Below, in pieces: positions 24,895-34,143 of a stretch of 64,000 nt of DNA. The notes below the pieces were generated by a model that saw nothing but the letters and a program-made list of their open reading frames with translations, had not been told where the DNA came from and ran no database searches. Numbering within the stretch: position 1 is the stretch's first letter; every line of letters starts with the position of its first letter. The stretch covers positions 186,001 to 250,000 of the forward strand of contig CBDHDJ010000002.1 of the NCBI GenBank assembly GCA_965261645.1, in the 5' to 3' direction. The position numbers were made by a program, and so were the translations under genes. Source of the DNA: CBDHDJ01 sp965261645. Its GTDB lineage: Bacteria > Pseudomonadota > Alphaproteobacteria > SHVV01.

Positions 24895-27800
24895 ATGGTA
24901 GCCACCTTGGCCCAGGCTGCATCGGCCGCTTATTACCTGGAGAGCCAGCGCTCTTTCAGACATCCCAACGAGTACTACACGGCGGGTGAGGAACCCGACG
25001 GCGTCTGGTTCAATCCGAAGGGTCTGTTCGGCCTTGCCGACGGCGGCAAGGTCGACAGCAGCGACTTTCACCGGCTGTATAACGGCTTCGCACCAAATAC
25101 CGGAGGCAAGCTGACACAGAATGCCGGCAGCGAGCGGCGCTCGGCAGGTCTCGACATGACCTTCAGCGCGGACAAGAGCGTCTCGGCCATGTGGGCTGTC
25201 GCCGATCCAGAACTGCGTTCGGAGATCGAGCAGGCGCATAACGATGCTGCTCGGGTAGCACTGGAAGAAACGGTGCTGCGCTATTGCGCCTATACCCGTA
25301 TCCGTAATCGGGACGGCGGGATCGAGGTGCTGCCCGCAGACATATCCGCAGCTATGTTCCAGCATGGAACCAGCCGGGACAACGACCCGCAGCTTCATAC
25401 CCACTGTGTGATCTTCAATGCTGCCCGGACACACCGGGACGCCAAGTACCGGGCGCTGCACCAGCACCCGGTCTACACCTGGATGAAGGCGGCGGGGGCG
25501 GTCTACCGCAATAGATTGGCCTGGAGCCTGCAAGAGCGCCTCGGCATCTGCATGGAACCGTACGGCAAGGATGGAGAGTTCACGCGGATCGCAGGCATGC
25601 CCGAGGACCTGATCGGACACTGGTCGAAGCGCCGTGCGGCGATCATCGATGCGGCCCGGGAGATGGGCTTTACGGTCGAGGGAAACGCGCCGCGGGCAGC
25701 GGCAGCGAACAAGATCACACGAGCCGGCAAGTCGCCGGACAACGATCCAGAGATCCGGCACGCGCGCTGGCGCGGCGAAGCGGAAGGGTATGTCGAACGC
25801 GAGGCATTGATCGCCTCGCTTCTTGAGAAGGCGGAAGAGATTACCCAAGAGCAGATTCGGGCGCTGACAGAAGTCCTGGAAGACCTGCCGTACCGCCTTA
25901 CGCGCGAGGAATCAGTCTTCCGCCTGCCCGACATCGTCGAGCGGGTTGGCAATGCTACCGCGGGGTTGTTGAACCACGACGCGGTAGCAACAAGCATCGA
26001 ACGGGTGATTCTAAGCCCCGAGGTGGTGCGCCTGACCCGTCCGCCGCGTTCGGCTGAGGGCCGGGCCGACATGGCGCACACAAGGCTGTATTCAACCCGT
26101 CACACCCTGCAGATGGAGATGGAAGTAAGGGACATGGCGGCAGGCATGGCCGCCGATACGGGACATTCCCTGTCCGCCGAGGCCATCGGGGCAAAGGTAG
26201 CGGGGTTGCTGAAGGCGGGCTATCCGCTGAGCGAAGAACAGATCGCGGCGATCCGGTCGGTTACCGCATCCGGGGGCCGGGTCGCCATTATCGAGGGAGC
26301 AGCGGGCTCGGGCAAAACCACGACGCTGCGGCCCATCGCCGATCTCTACCGCGAACACGGGAGCGATATCATCGCCACCGCCGTGGCCTGGCGCACGGCG
26401 GTGGCGCTTGGTAACGACGTCGACGCGCGGCCGTTCTGCGTCGACAAGCTGCTGCGTCTTGCCGCGCGGGGCGGGATCGATATCGATGGAAACACCACCA
26501 TTATCGTCGATGAGGCGGGAATGCTATCAACCCGTCAGGCGCATCATATTCTCAAGCTCTCCGAACGCCACGGAGCAAAGATCGTCTTCGCGGGCGACAC
26601 ACAACAGCAACAACCGGTGGAAGCGGGACCGGGGCTCAGGTTGATCCGGGACGCCGTTGGCAGCGTGCGGGTGGACCGCATACGGCGCCAGAAAGCGGAC
26701 CTGGAGGATATCCTGACCCATATCCAGGGGGAGACACCTGAGAGGGCACGGCTCCTGGCGAGTTCGATGGCAGAGAAGAGGCGCACCAGAATTCTTACGT
26801 ACTACGAGAGCATGAAGGGAAAACTTGTTTTTACGCCGTGGCAGGTCGCTGCTTCCGAGGCGCTGCGCGACGGTGATGCGGCTTCAGCCATTGCAGCGCA
26901 TCACCTGCGTGGACGGTTCCATATCGGGTACGATGAGGAAAATACGCTGACCAGACTTGTCGACGACTGGGACCGCTGCCAGCGGGCTAACCCCGGCAAA
27001 TCCAGCGTGGTACTGGCGCGTACACGGTCTGAAGTGAGGGCACTGTCGCACCTGATGCGGGAACGCCGGTTCGCTTCGTTGCCGGATGGGGAACGGGCCG
27101 ATATGGACCGGGCCCATGCGGACCGGGTGACGGTGATCGTCAGCAGGGGCACGGAAGACGAACGGACGACTTCGCCACTCGAGATCGCACGCGGCGACCG
27201 GTTGCGCATCGGCGCCACGCACTGGGAGAAGCAGCTGTTCAACGGCACCGTGGTCACGGTCGAGGACTTCAAGGTTGAGAGGGGTGAGGCCGGAACAGAG
27301 CCGAGTGTCCTGATATCGGCGCGCACCGAAGATGGGCGGGCCGTCTCGTTCCATCACGACGAAATTCGCGACTGGTACGGCAATATCCGTCTCGATCACG
27401 GTTATGCCCTCACTATTACCTCCGCCCAGGGGCTGACCGTGGACCGGACGTTCCTGCTGGCCGACGCGAGGCCCTCGCGCGAGACGATTTATCCCGCCGC
27501 AACGCGCCATCGCGAGAGGCTCGACATCTACGTCAACCGGGCGCCGCTCGCCCTCGATATCGCCGACAGGCGAGCCGACAAAGACCGCGAAGTTGCGGTG
27601 ACGGACACCGAGATCCGGGCGTATCTGGCCGAACGATGGTCGCGCTCGCAGCCCAAGGAGGCGGCGCTCGACTATATGGCCGACGGCATATGGGAAGACC
27701 GCCGGGAGGATGTCCGGGAGGACAGAAGCCGATCCCCTGGCGAACCCCAGGGCGAGGCGGGTGATATCCGCGCAGCTGCGAACGACAACGCCCTGGCTCG

Positions 27801-30369
27801 CATCGCGCGGGATGTCCGGCGCACCGCCTTCGGCTGGCGTCACGCCCAGACGGTAAGCTCTTTCGTCGATGGCCGAAGAGAGGTTCTCGCGGCATATGAC
27901 GATCTCCGCGAACGGACCCGCATTGAAGGCGATGCCGTGGCGCTCAGTGGAGCCTACCGCGAGACGCTCACCCGCCATGCCGCGTTGCAGAAACAGGCAG
28001 CGGCCTTTCGCGCCCGGCCGGACGACTTCGCGTCCCTGCTGGCCGAGCGCGGCGGCATTGCCCGCAAGGACCTCGACGCCTTCGAGGAACTCCACGCTCG
28101 CGCACGACGCCACCAGCGAGCGGCCACGATGAGGCACGTGCATCGGATAAAGAAGGAAGCGCAACAGGAGGCACAACAACCGAAACCCGAATTGCGGCAA
28201 GGGGAGCTGGCGCTGGAGGGCGGCCGCGCCGAAGCGCCCATGCGCGCCGATACGGTGACGCGGGACACGGCCGGGATGCAGTCTTCAGATCGTGACGCGG
28301 CCGCGGCCCAGTACTTCGACACCGTCCCGCCGGTCGAAGCCGAAGATTACCCCTGGGCACATGCCGCGGCCGCGCAGGAGGATGTGCCGCCGCCCAGGCT
28401 GGACCAGGATCCCCCCAAGCCGGACTGGCATGCGCCTTACGAAGCATTGTGGCGGGACTGGAGCGAGCTCATCGAACGCGTCCGGCAAACCGGGGAGCCG
28501 TTGTTCTACGCCAAGGGCTACATAGACCTGATCCCACGTATTCAGGCGCTGGCGGAGAACCTGGATATCGCGGCCGGGACACGGGCGCCGATGATCGAGG
28601 CATTCGAAAAATACCAACGGGCTCTCTCGGCGCGCCAATACGTCGAGGACTATCTTGACGCCGCCGAACGGCACATGGACACGCATGCTTCCCTCCAGCG
28701 CATTGCCGATGGCCTCGGCGTTCCGATCGTTGAGGTATCGGATCACCTGGGCTGGAGGCAGGAAGCGGACCGTCTGACGGAAGCGGCCAAGGCCATCCTC
28801 GCGGACGGCGAGACGTATGGCGTCCATCTCGACAATATGGAAACCGGTAGGGTGCGCATGGAAGGGGAACTGTCACGGCTGAGCCACGTCATCCGGGACG
28901 ATGGCGAATATGCCTCCCAAGTCAAGACACCGGAATCGCACAGCGAACCTGCGGATACACGGGAGAAAGTCGAACAACCGGAGCCGGCGAAGCCAGCCTG
29001 GATGCCAGCCTACGAAGCCTTGCGGCAGGACTGGAACAGCCTCATCGAAGACGCCCGGCAAGCCGGTATCCCATTATTCTACGCCAAGGGCTACATGGAC
29101 ATCGTCGCGCGGGCCCAAACGATTGCGGAGAACCCGGATATCCCGGCCAAGTCACAGGCGCCCTTGATCCAGGTGCTTGAGAACCACCAGCGCTATCTCT
29201 CGACCCGCAAACAGATCCTGGACTATCCGGGCGAAGTGGAACGCCACATGGATGCGCGCGCCTCTCTCCAACGCGATGCGGGTGACAAGGAAATCGAGTT
29301 GACCGGGGTTTCGGGCTACCCGGACTTGCGGCAGGAGGCCGAGCGCCTTACGGCCGCCGGCGAGGCCATCCTCTCCAAAGAGGGAACATATGGCACCCAT
29401 CTTGACAGGATCGTGGGCACCAGGGAACACATAGAAGAGGCGCTCACGGCGCTTCGCGAGGCGATTGGGCATGATGACAAGGAGCTGGCCGAACGGGAGG
29501 CGCGCGATCTGCGGCGCCTGCGAAACCGCCACTGGGTCGGTCCCCGGTTCGCACTGGATGAGGCGGCTGCAGTGCACCGGTCGGGGGCCATGTCCAGCGC
29601 CGCGCCTGTGCAAGCGGCGCTCTCCCGTCTCGGCCGCGCCATCGGCTATCTCGTCGGCGGGCAGGACTACCAAAATCGGCTGCGGGATGCGAGGTTCGCG
29701 CAGCAGGCCCTGGAGCGCGCGGGGAAACTGAAACGGGACTGGAACCGCCAGGTGGATCGTGCTGCGGAGGAGGGCGTCCACGTCATCTACACGGGTGGCT
29801 ACGACCGTCTGCACAAGGAGCTGGACAGCGTCTCCAAGAACATGCTCCTGGATCGCGGCGCTGAATCGGAGATCAGCACGGTGCTCGCTCAGATCGGCAA
29901 GGTCGTTTCAAACCGCAACTACTTCGACGATTGCCGCGAACACATGGCGGATCGGCTGGACCACCGCGAGTCACTGGTGGCCGAGGCGGCCGAGCAGGGT
30001 GTGGCGGTTCCAGACCTTGGACGTTACGACACATGGCGGGACGTGACTGACTTTGCGGTGGGCCGCTGCGAGGAACTCATGGCCGACCCGGGGAATTACG
30101 GCGTCCACCTCGATTGCATCGCGCTCCGGGGAGAGAGCCTCGGGTCGGCGCTCACGCGCGTACGCGAAGTTCTTGAAGACGACGACCGGCACCTCGCGGC
30201 GGACCTGGCAGGGCAACGCGAGGGCGAGGACATCCAGATGCGCGAGGAGCGCGTCGCCCGTCTGCTCGACGATCCGGAGAAGCTCCAGGAGTTGCGCCAT
30301 CAGCGCGCCGAGCGCAAAGACGAAAGGCAGCAGCAGAGCAAGGGCCGGCATTGGAGCATGCGAATCTAG
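24895..30369 (+). CDS. MobF/TrwC-type conjugative relaxase-helicase
   Basis: 1824 residues, long for the family. The N-terminal relaxase has paired tyrosines (Tyr13-Tyr14 and Tyr27-Tyr28) and the HUH triad (His157, His168, His170 in QLHTHCVIFN). It nicks oriT and stays covalently bound to the DNA. The middle is a RecD-like superfamily 1 helicase: Walker A EGAAGSGKTTTL (about 467), Walker B TIIVDEAGML and motif VI region ALTITSAQGLTVDRTFLL. The C-terminal 650 residues carry three diverged copies of a 170-190-residue helical module starting near 1175 (YEALWRDWSELIERVRQTGE), 1365 and 1610. A fourth, broken copy lies at 32690-32917. The start ATG at 24895 is the first in frame. It acts with TraD and the F-type pilus genes at 56312-64000. 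Confidence 0.9.
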   Translation: MVATLAQAASAAYYLESQRSFRHPNEYYTAGEEPDGVWFNPKGLFGLADGGKVDSSDFHRLYNGFAPNTGGKLTQNAGSERRSAGLDMTFSADKSVSAMWAVADPELRSEIEQAHNDAARVALEETVLRYCAYTRIRNRDGGIEVLPADISAAMFQHGTSRDNDPQLHTHCVIFNAARTHRDAKYRALHQHPVYTWMKAAGAVYRNRLAWSLQERLGICMEPYGKDGEFTRIAGMPEDLIGHWSKRRAAIIDAAREMGFTVEGNAPRAAAANKITRAGKSPDNDPEIRHARWRGEAEGYVEREALIASLLEKAEEITQEQIRALTEVLEDLPYRLTREESVFRLPDIVERVGNATAGLLNHDAVATSIERVILSPEVVRLTRPPRSAEGRADMAHTRLYSTRHTLQMEMEVRDMAAGMAADTGHSLSAEAIGAKVAGLLKAGYPLSEEQIAAIRSVTASGGRVAIIEGAAGSGKTTTLRPIADLYREHGSDIIATAVAWRTAVALGNDVDARPFCVDKLLRLAARGGIDIDGNTTIIVDEAGMLSTRQAHHILKLSERHGAKIVFAGDTQQQQPVEAGPGLRLIRDAVGSVRVDRIRRQKADLEDILTHIQGETPERARLLASSMAEKRRTRILTYYESMKGKLVFTPWQVAASEALRDGDAASAIAAHHLRGRFHIGYDEENTLTRLVDDWDRCQRANPGKSSVVLARTRSEVRALSHLMRERRFASLPDGERADMDRAHADRVTVIVSRGTEDERTTSPLEIARGDRLRIGATHWEKQLFNGTVVTVEDFKVERGEAGTEPSVLISARTEDGRAVSFHHDEIRDWYGNIRLDHGYALTITSAQGLTVDRTFLLADARPSRETIYPAATRHRERLDIYVNRAPLALDIADRRADKDREVAVTDTEIRAYLAERWSRSQPKEAALDYMADGIWEDRREDVREDRSRSPGEPQGEAGDIRAAANDNALARIARDVRRTAFGWRHAQTVSSFVDGRREVLAAYDDLRERTRIEGDAVALSGAYRETLTRHAALQKQAAAFRARPDDFASLLAERGGIARKDLDAFEELHARARRHQRAATMRHVHRIKKEAQQEAQQPKPELRQGELALEGGRAEAPMRADTVTRDTAGMQSSDRDAAAAQYFDTVPPVEAEDYPWAHAAAAQEDVPPPRLDQDPPKPDWHAPYEALWRDWSELIERVRQTGEPLFYAKGYIDLIPRIQALAENLDIAAGTRAPMIEAFEKYQRALSARQYVEDYLDAAERHMDTHASLQRIADGLGVPIVEVSDHLGWRQEADRLTEAAKAILADGETYGVHLDNMETGRVRMEGELSRLSHVIRDDGEYASQVKTPESHSEPADTREKVEQPEPAKPAWMPAYEALRQDWNSLIEDARQAGIPLFYAKGYMDIVARAQTIAENPDIPAKSQAPLIQVLENHQRYLSTRKQILDYPGEVERHMDARASLQRDAGDKEIELTGVSGYPDLRQEAERLTAAGEAILSKEGTYGTHLDRIVGTREHIEEALTALREAIGHDDKELAEREARDLRRLRNRHWVGPRFALDEAAAVHRSGAMSSAAPVQAALSRLGRAIGYLVGGQDYQNRLRDARFAQQALERAGKLKRDWNRQVDRAAEEGVHVIYTGGYDRLHKELDSVSKNMLLDRGAESEISTVLAQIGKVVSNRNYFDDCREHMADRLDHRESLVAEAAEQGVAVPDLGRYDTWRDVTDFAVGRCEELMADPGNYGVHLDCIALRGESLGSALTRVREVLEDDDRHLAADLAGQREGEDIQMREERVARLLDDPEKLQELRHQRAERKDERQQQSKGRHWSMRI

Positions 30370-30435
30370 TCCGGCCGGGCCGCCGGCGAGACTAGCGATA
30401 GCCGTTGTTCTTCGACGAAGGGAGGCCCGAAGCTC

Positions 30436-30785
30436 TCACCGACATCGTGTCGCTGGGTAGCGCGAGGCGGACTTCGCGTGGCGCCTGCTCGGTTCCAGCG
30501 AACGGACCTGCGAAGGCGCTAGTAGTCGACGCCAGTTGACGAGCAGTAAGCAGAACTCGCCCGGGTCGCGGTTACCGAGCAGCGTCTCGATATCCTGTTC
30601 CGGCATCCGCGTCGGATCGAACGCCGCCCCGTCGTCGACGAACGCGACGACGAGCGCCGCCACCTCCAGCCGCACGTTGACCATGATCCGGTGGGCCTCG
30701 TCGTCGTAGCCGTGGCCGATGGTGTTGCTCAGCAATTCGTCGATCGCGAGATTGACTGTGTAGGCTGCCTCCGGCGCCACCTCCC
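30436..30785 (-). pseudogene. Fragment of anti-sigma-type histidine-kinase-like ATPase
   Basis: About 115 codons. The N box NLAIDELLSNTIGHGYDDE and the later VAFVDDGAAFDPTRMPEQDI match RsbW-type HATPase_c_2 proteins. The family N-terminus is missing where the ISAs1 remnant begins, and the sequence diverges after ETLLGNRD, so both ends are lost. Not expected to be functional. Confidence 0.65.
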
Positions 30786-31300
30786 GGGCCGAACAGAACT
30801 CGTCGACCGTCGATCACCGCGCGGCGGACTTCACCGTCGAGAGTGCAAAGCAGGGACACGGCCGACACGAGCGGCGCTCCATCTGGGTCTCCAGCGAGCT
30901 CAACGACTACCTGAACTTCCCTGGCGCCGGGCAGGTCTTCGCCGTGTGGCGCGAAACCGTTGAGGTCAAGTCCGGCAAGCGGCGCAGCGAGACCGCCTAC
31001 GGGGTCACCAGCCTGGACCCGCAGGCCGCCACTCCGGAACGTCTGCTCAATCTCAATCGCGGGCACAGGAGGATTGAGTCGACCCAACACATCCTCGGCT
31101 GGAGCTTCGACGAGGATCGCAGCCGCATCCGCACCGGGCACGGTCCAGAGAACATGACCCGACTCCGGCGCTTCACCATCGGCATCATCAAGGGCGCGGG
31201 CTCCGCGTCGCCGAGACCATGCGCAATCTGGCCAGGAGCCCGCGCCGGGTTCTCGACTTCCTGAAGATGACCGCGAACGTTTGTCCGCGGGCAGCGCCCG
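30786..31300 (+). pseudogene. ISAs1-family transposase C-terminal remnant, frameshifted
   Basis: The frame reads HGRHERRSIWVSSELNDYLNF, then NLNRGHRRIESTQHILGWSFDEDRSR, the conserved C-terminal region of ISAs1 transposases. At about 31195 it slips to another frame (VAETMRNLARSPRRVLDFLKM), so there is a frameshift near the end. The N-terminal two thirds are absent. Confidence 0.8.
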
Positions 31301-31609
31301 GCTGACTGCCCCCTCCGGGCTTCCTTCAGCGCTTGGCCGCCAACCCTCGACACACGAGGGGCGAATGCTCATGCCCGAATGACGGAGTATGCGGGCATCA
31401 CGCCCCCGGGGTCGACATTGGGCAGCGCGACGTCGACTCAATCCAGCAGCGTGCGTCTCAAAAGGCACCCACGGAAGCCTGTCGGCTCATGCGTGAGAGC
31501 GGCTAAACGGCCCGGAAAATACAGAAATAATTCACCGTGCTGTGAGCATCATTAAACCGCGACTTCTCGCAGCCACCGACAGCCGTCATGCACCCAGGAG
31601 AGGCAGCGG
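31301..31609. other. Non-coding remnant DNA
   Basis: 309 bases between the ISAs1 remnant and the PD-(D/E)XK gene. No coding frame, clear repeat or terminator that I can support. Confidence 0.35.
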
Positions 31610-32629
31610 TTAGCCGAGGCAGACCGCTCGCCAAAGTTCGGCACGGGCATTCAGGAAGAAGTCAAGGTATTCGCCGTGCAACGACGTGCCGTGCAGGCGG
31701 AGACATCCCAACCGCTTGACGCAGAGGTAGCCGTCGGGCCAGGACTCAGGCGCCGGCCTCCAATCCTTCAGGTTGTTGAGTTCGGGCCTGTGAGTGCCCG
31801 TGACGGCGAAGTATGCGGCTGGCAAGCACAATTGGGGGACGCTGAAATCGGCGTCGTCGCGGTCGAAGTCGAAGCCGAACTCCACGCAGATGCCCTCCTG
31901 GTCGTCGAGCCAAGGAGAGCTGTAGATCAAGTTCGCGCGGTCGTGGCTCCACTGATTTCCTTTAGTGCCGGCAAGACCGCACGCTTGTTTGGTCTCTTCC
32001 AAAATCTGAACGAGCTGCGGCCCGACAATCTTTTGGTATTTGGTCGCTGCAGCCAAAAGGTCAGCATTGAGGTTAATGGCCATTCTCCACTCCTCCATCA
32101 ACAATAGCAGCTCGCGAACGAAGATGGAGCTTCGGTCATCGGCGGCATTCGTCGGTTTGGTTGTCCACTCCCTCATCCAATCCGCAACTTCAAACCAGTG
32201 GATTGGACGGAATGTGACGAGGGGGTCTTCGGGTGACGCTTGAAAGGCACTTCGCTCATGAAGAGTTGCATAAACCAGGGTGCGCGTATCGGCTGTGGTC
32301 TCGCGCTTGAGGTGATGCTCATATCTCCGTAGCTGGTCCTGTCCCTCTCCTGTCGCGATTTTGTTTTCCATCGCAATCGCATGACGGGCACCGCTACGCC
32401 GGTTGTGTGCGTCGATCCAGAGGTCGAGTCTGTTGCCATTTTCAACGGTCTTTTGTGTTTCGAGAAGGACGGAGTCAACATCTTGACCGATGAGCCATTT
32501 TACCAGCTCCAACCGGAGGGATGGACTGGCTTGAAGTACTCCCGCGAACGCCTCGGTAAAGAAGTCCTCCATGGGCGTACGACCGGCACTTGGCTGGTAT
32601 CTGAAGAGGCGGCTGAATATGTTGCTCAT
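31610..32629 (-). CDS. PD-(D/E)XK nuclease superfamily protein (PDDEXK_4-like)
   Basis: 339 residues from the ATG at 32629 (MSNIFSRLFRYQPSAGRTPM). The nuclease core is in order: a helix with a catalytic-type Glu in GRTPMEDFFTEAFAGVL, NRLDLWIDA (Asp), then AIAMENKIATGEGQDQLRRY (Glu-x-Lys, Gln-x-x-x-Tyr). This is the layout of the PDDEXK_4 family, often found alone in defence-rich regions. The C-terminal 180 residues may recognise a target. An 18-codon upstream extension is possible. It is the only intact gene in a cluster of transposon remnants; a stand-alone defence role is an inference. Confidence 0.75.
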   Translation of the reverse strand: MSNIFSRLFRYQPSAGRTPMEDFFTEAFAGVLQASPSLRLELVKWLIGQDVDSVLLETQKTVENGNRLDLWIDAHNRRSGARHAIAMENKIATGEGQDQLRRYEHHLKRETTADTRTLVYATLHERSAFQASPEDPLVTFRPIHWFEVADWMREWTTKPTNAADDRSSIFVRELLLLMEEWRMAINLNADLLAAATKYQKIVGPQLVQILEETKQACGLAGTKGNQWSHDRANLIYSSPWLDDQEGICVEFGFDFDRDDADFSVPQLCLPAAYFAVTGTHRPELNNLKDWRPAPESWPDGYLCVKRLGCLRLHGTSLHGEYLDFFLNARAELWRAVCLG

Positions 32630-32689
32630 GAGACTCGGGCGTTTGCGGTTCCAAGCAGCCCATCGTAGCACGGGCGACGGCACACGGGC

Positions 32690-32917
32690 CTCGAGCCCGG
32701 CTGGCTGGCGTCATACGAAGCATTGCAGCGGGACTGGAACGAGCTCATCGAACGCGTCCGGCAAACCGGGGAGCCGCTATTCCACGCCAAGGGATACGCA
32801 GACATGATCCCCCGTATCCGGGAATTGACGGAGAACCCGGATATTCCGGCCAAGACACGGGCGCCGATGATCGAGGCGCTTGACAATCAACACCGGAATC
32901 TCTCAACGCGCCAGTAC
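32690..32917 (+). pseudogene. Orphan copy of the relaxase C-terminal repeat
   Basis: The frame encodes YEALQRDWNELIERVRQTGE, LFHAKGYADMIPRIRELTEN and PDIPAKTRAPMIEALDNQHR, near-identical to the first relaxase repeat (28430-28640) at both protein and DNA level. It has no start and no upstream relaxase sequence, and is cut at 32918 where an IS3-family end (tgtccgtcgtc) begins. It is the remnant of a second relaxase gene or of a duplicated 3' end. Confidence 0.85.
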
Positions 32918-33830
32918 TGTCCGTCGTCAGATGATTTGGGACAAGTGAGCTAATGTCACAACGGAGGCTCTGGCTTATCGTGGTTGATGTTAAGCGGCTT
33001 GGCGTTGGTGCGCCAAGCGTCGTTTATCGAATGTCTGTTTTTTAATCTTTCTCCTTCTTTCGATGATGGCCTGGTCCCGGCCGAAGTAAACGTCGGCCGG
33101 TGTCAGGTTGCCAAGGCTTTCGTGATAGCGGTGGTGATTGTAGCGCTCAACGAAGGCGCCGATGCTGGCCTCGAGGTCATTTGGTAGGTAGTGGTTTTCG
33201 AGCAGAATGCGGTTCTTCAAGGTCTGATGCCAGCGCTCGATCTTGCCCTGGGTCTGGGGATGGTTGGGGGCGCCACGGACGTGATCCATCCCCGCTCCTC
33301 GAGCCAATCGGCGAGATCGCCTGCGATATAGGACGAGCCGTTATCGCTGAGCAGCCGTGGCTTGTGGACGCCCTCGGCCTGATCGCAGCCCGATGCCTCG
33401 AGGGCCAGCGTGAGAGTTTCCGTCACATCGCCCGCCCGCATGGTGGTGCACAGCTTCCAGGCGATGATGTAACGCGAGAAGTCGTCGAGGATGGTCGACA
33501 GATAGAACCAGCCCCAGCCGATGACCTTGAGGTAGGTGAAGTCGGTTTGCCACAGTTGGTTCGGTGCCGTCGTCTTGTCCCGGAACTCATTGGCAGCCTT
33601 GATGACCACGAAGGCCGGGCTGGTGATCAGGTCGTGGGCCTTGAGCAGGCGGTAGACGGACGCTTCCGAGACGAAGTAGCCCCTCGTGTCGGTGAACGTC
33701 ACGGCCAGTTCCCGGGGCGAGAGTTCCGGCTCGTCCAGGGCTAACTCCACGATCTGCCGGCGGACATTGTCCGGGATACGGTTCCATACCCGGCCCGGGC
33801 CACTGGTGCGGTCCTCAAGTCCAGATTCTC
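32918..33830 (-). mobile_element. IS3-family element remnant, 5' truncated
   Basis: One terminus (tgtccgtcgtcagatgattt) abuts the orphan relaxase fragment exactly at 32918. The far end and the first transposase frame are missing; similarity stops near 33830, where other remnant DNA begins. Confidence 0.7.
32990..33830 (-). pseudogene. IS3-family transposase (integrase core) with frameshift
   Basis: The DDE catalytic set is visible: Asp in LWQTDFTYLK, Asp in LLSDNGSSY and Glu in GKIERWHQTLKNR. The frame breaks near 33290: EERGWI in one frame continues as GMDHVRGAPNHPQTQ in another. The N-terminal HTH part is lost upstream of LEDRTSGPGRVWNRI. Inactive. Confidence 0.85.
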
Positions 33831-34058
33831 AGGTCACCTTACAGATCGGCTTGCCCTCACCCGTGTGCTCCCGGTATCTTTTTCCCAGACGGTCGCACCA
33901 TTTGCCGCGATCACAACATCGGCTCCGAGATTGTCGTACCGGTTACCTAAACGATCGGAAGCGTCTTTGTCACGGTCCGAAACCACACGGTCAGAACCAA
34001 AGGCTGCCTCTCGCATACCACCGGTGTGGCCATGGTCTTCAAGCTGATAGCCGCCGCC
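33831..34058 (-). other. Unidentified remnant sequence
   Basis: A reverse frame (REAAFGSDRVVSDRDKDASD, IAANGATVWEKDT) looks coding-like but has no start or recognised family, and reads best with a frameshift near its end. It lies between IS3 and IS110 remnants. Confidence 0.3.
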
Positions 34059-34118
34059 TCATCCGATTAATTTCCCCGACTGCCACTTGCGCGGCGTCAG
34101 TCCGAAATGTGCGCCCAC
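34059..34118 (-). pseudogene. IS110-family transposase fragment
   Basis: Twenty codons reading VGAHFGLTPRKWQSGKLIG and a stop. This is the VGAYxGLTPRxxQSG block of the IS110 C-terminal transposase domain. Only this scrap remains. Confidence 0.6.
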
Positions 34119-34143
34119 CGATCGCGATCGGGAGTGAACTGCC

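Noticed and set aside
26884..28200. 438-codon reverse frame inside the relaxase gene
   Set aside because: Antisense to the helicase domain; no start signal or family.
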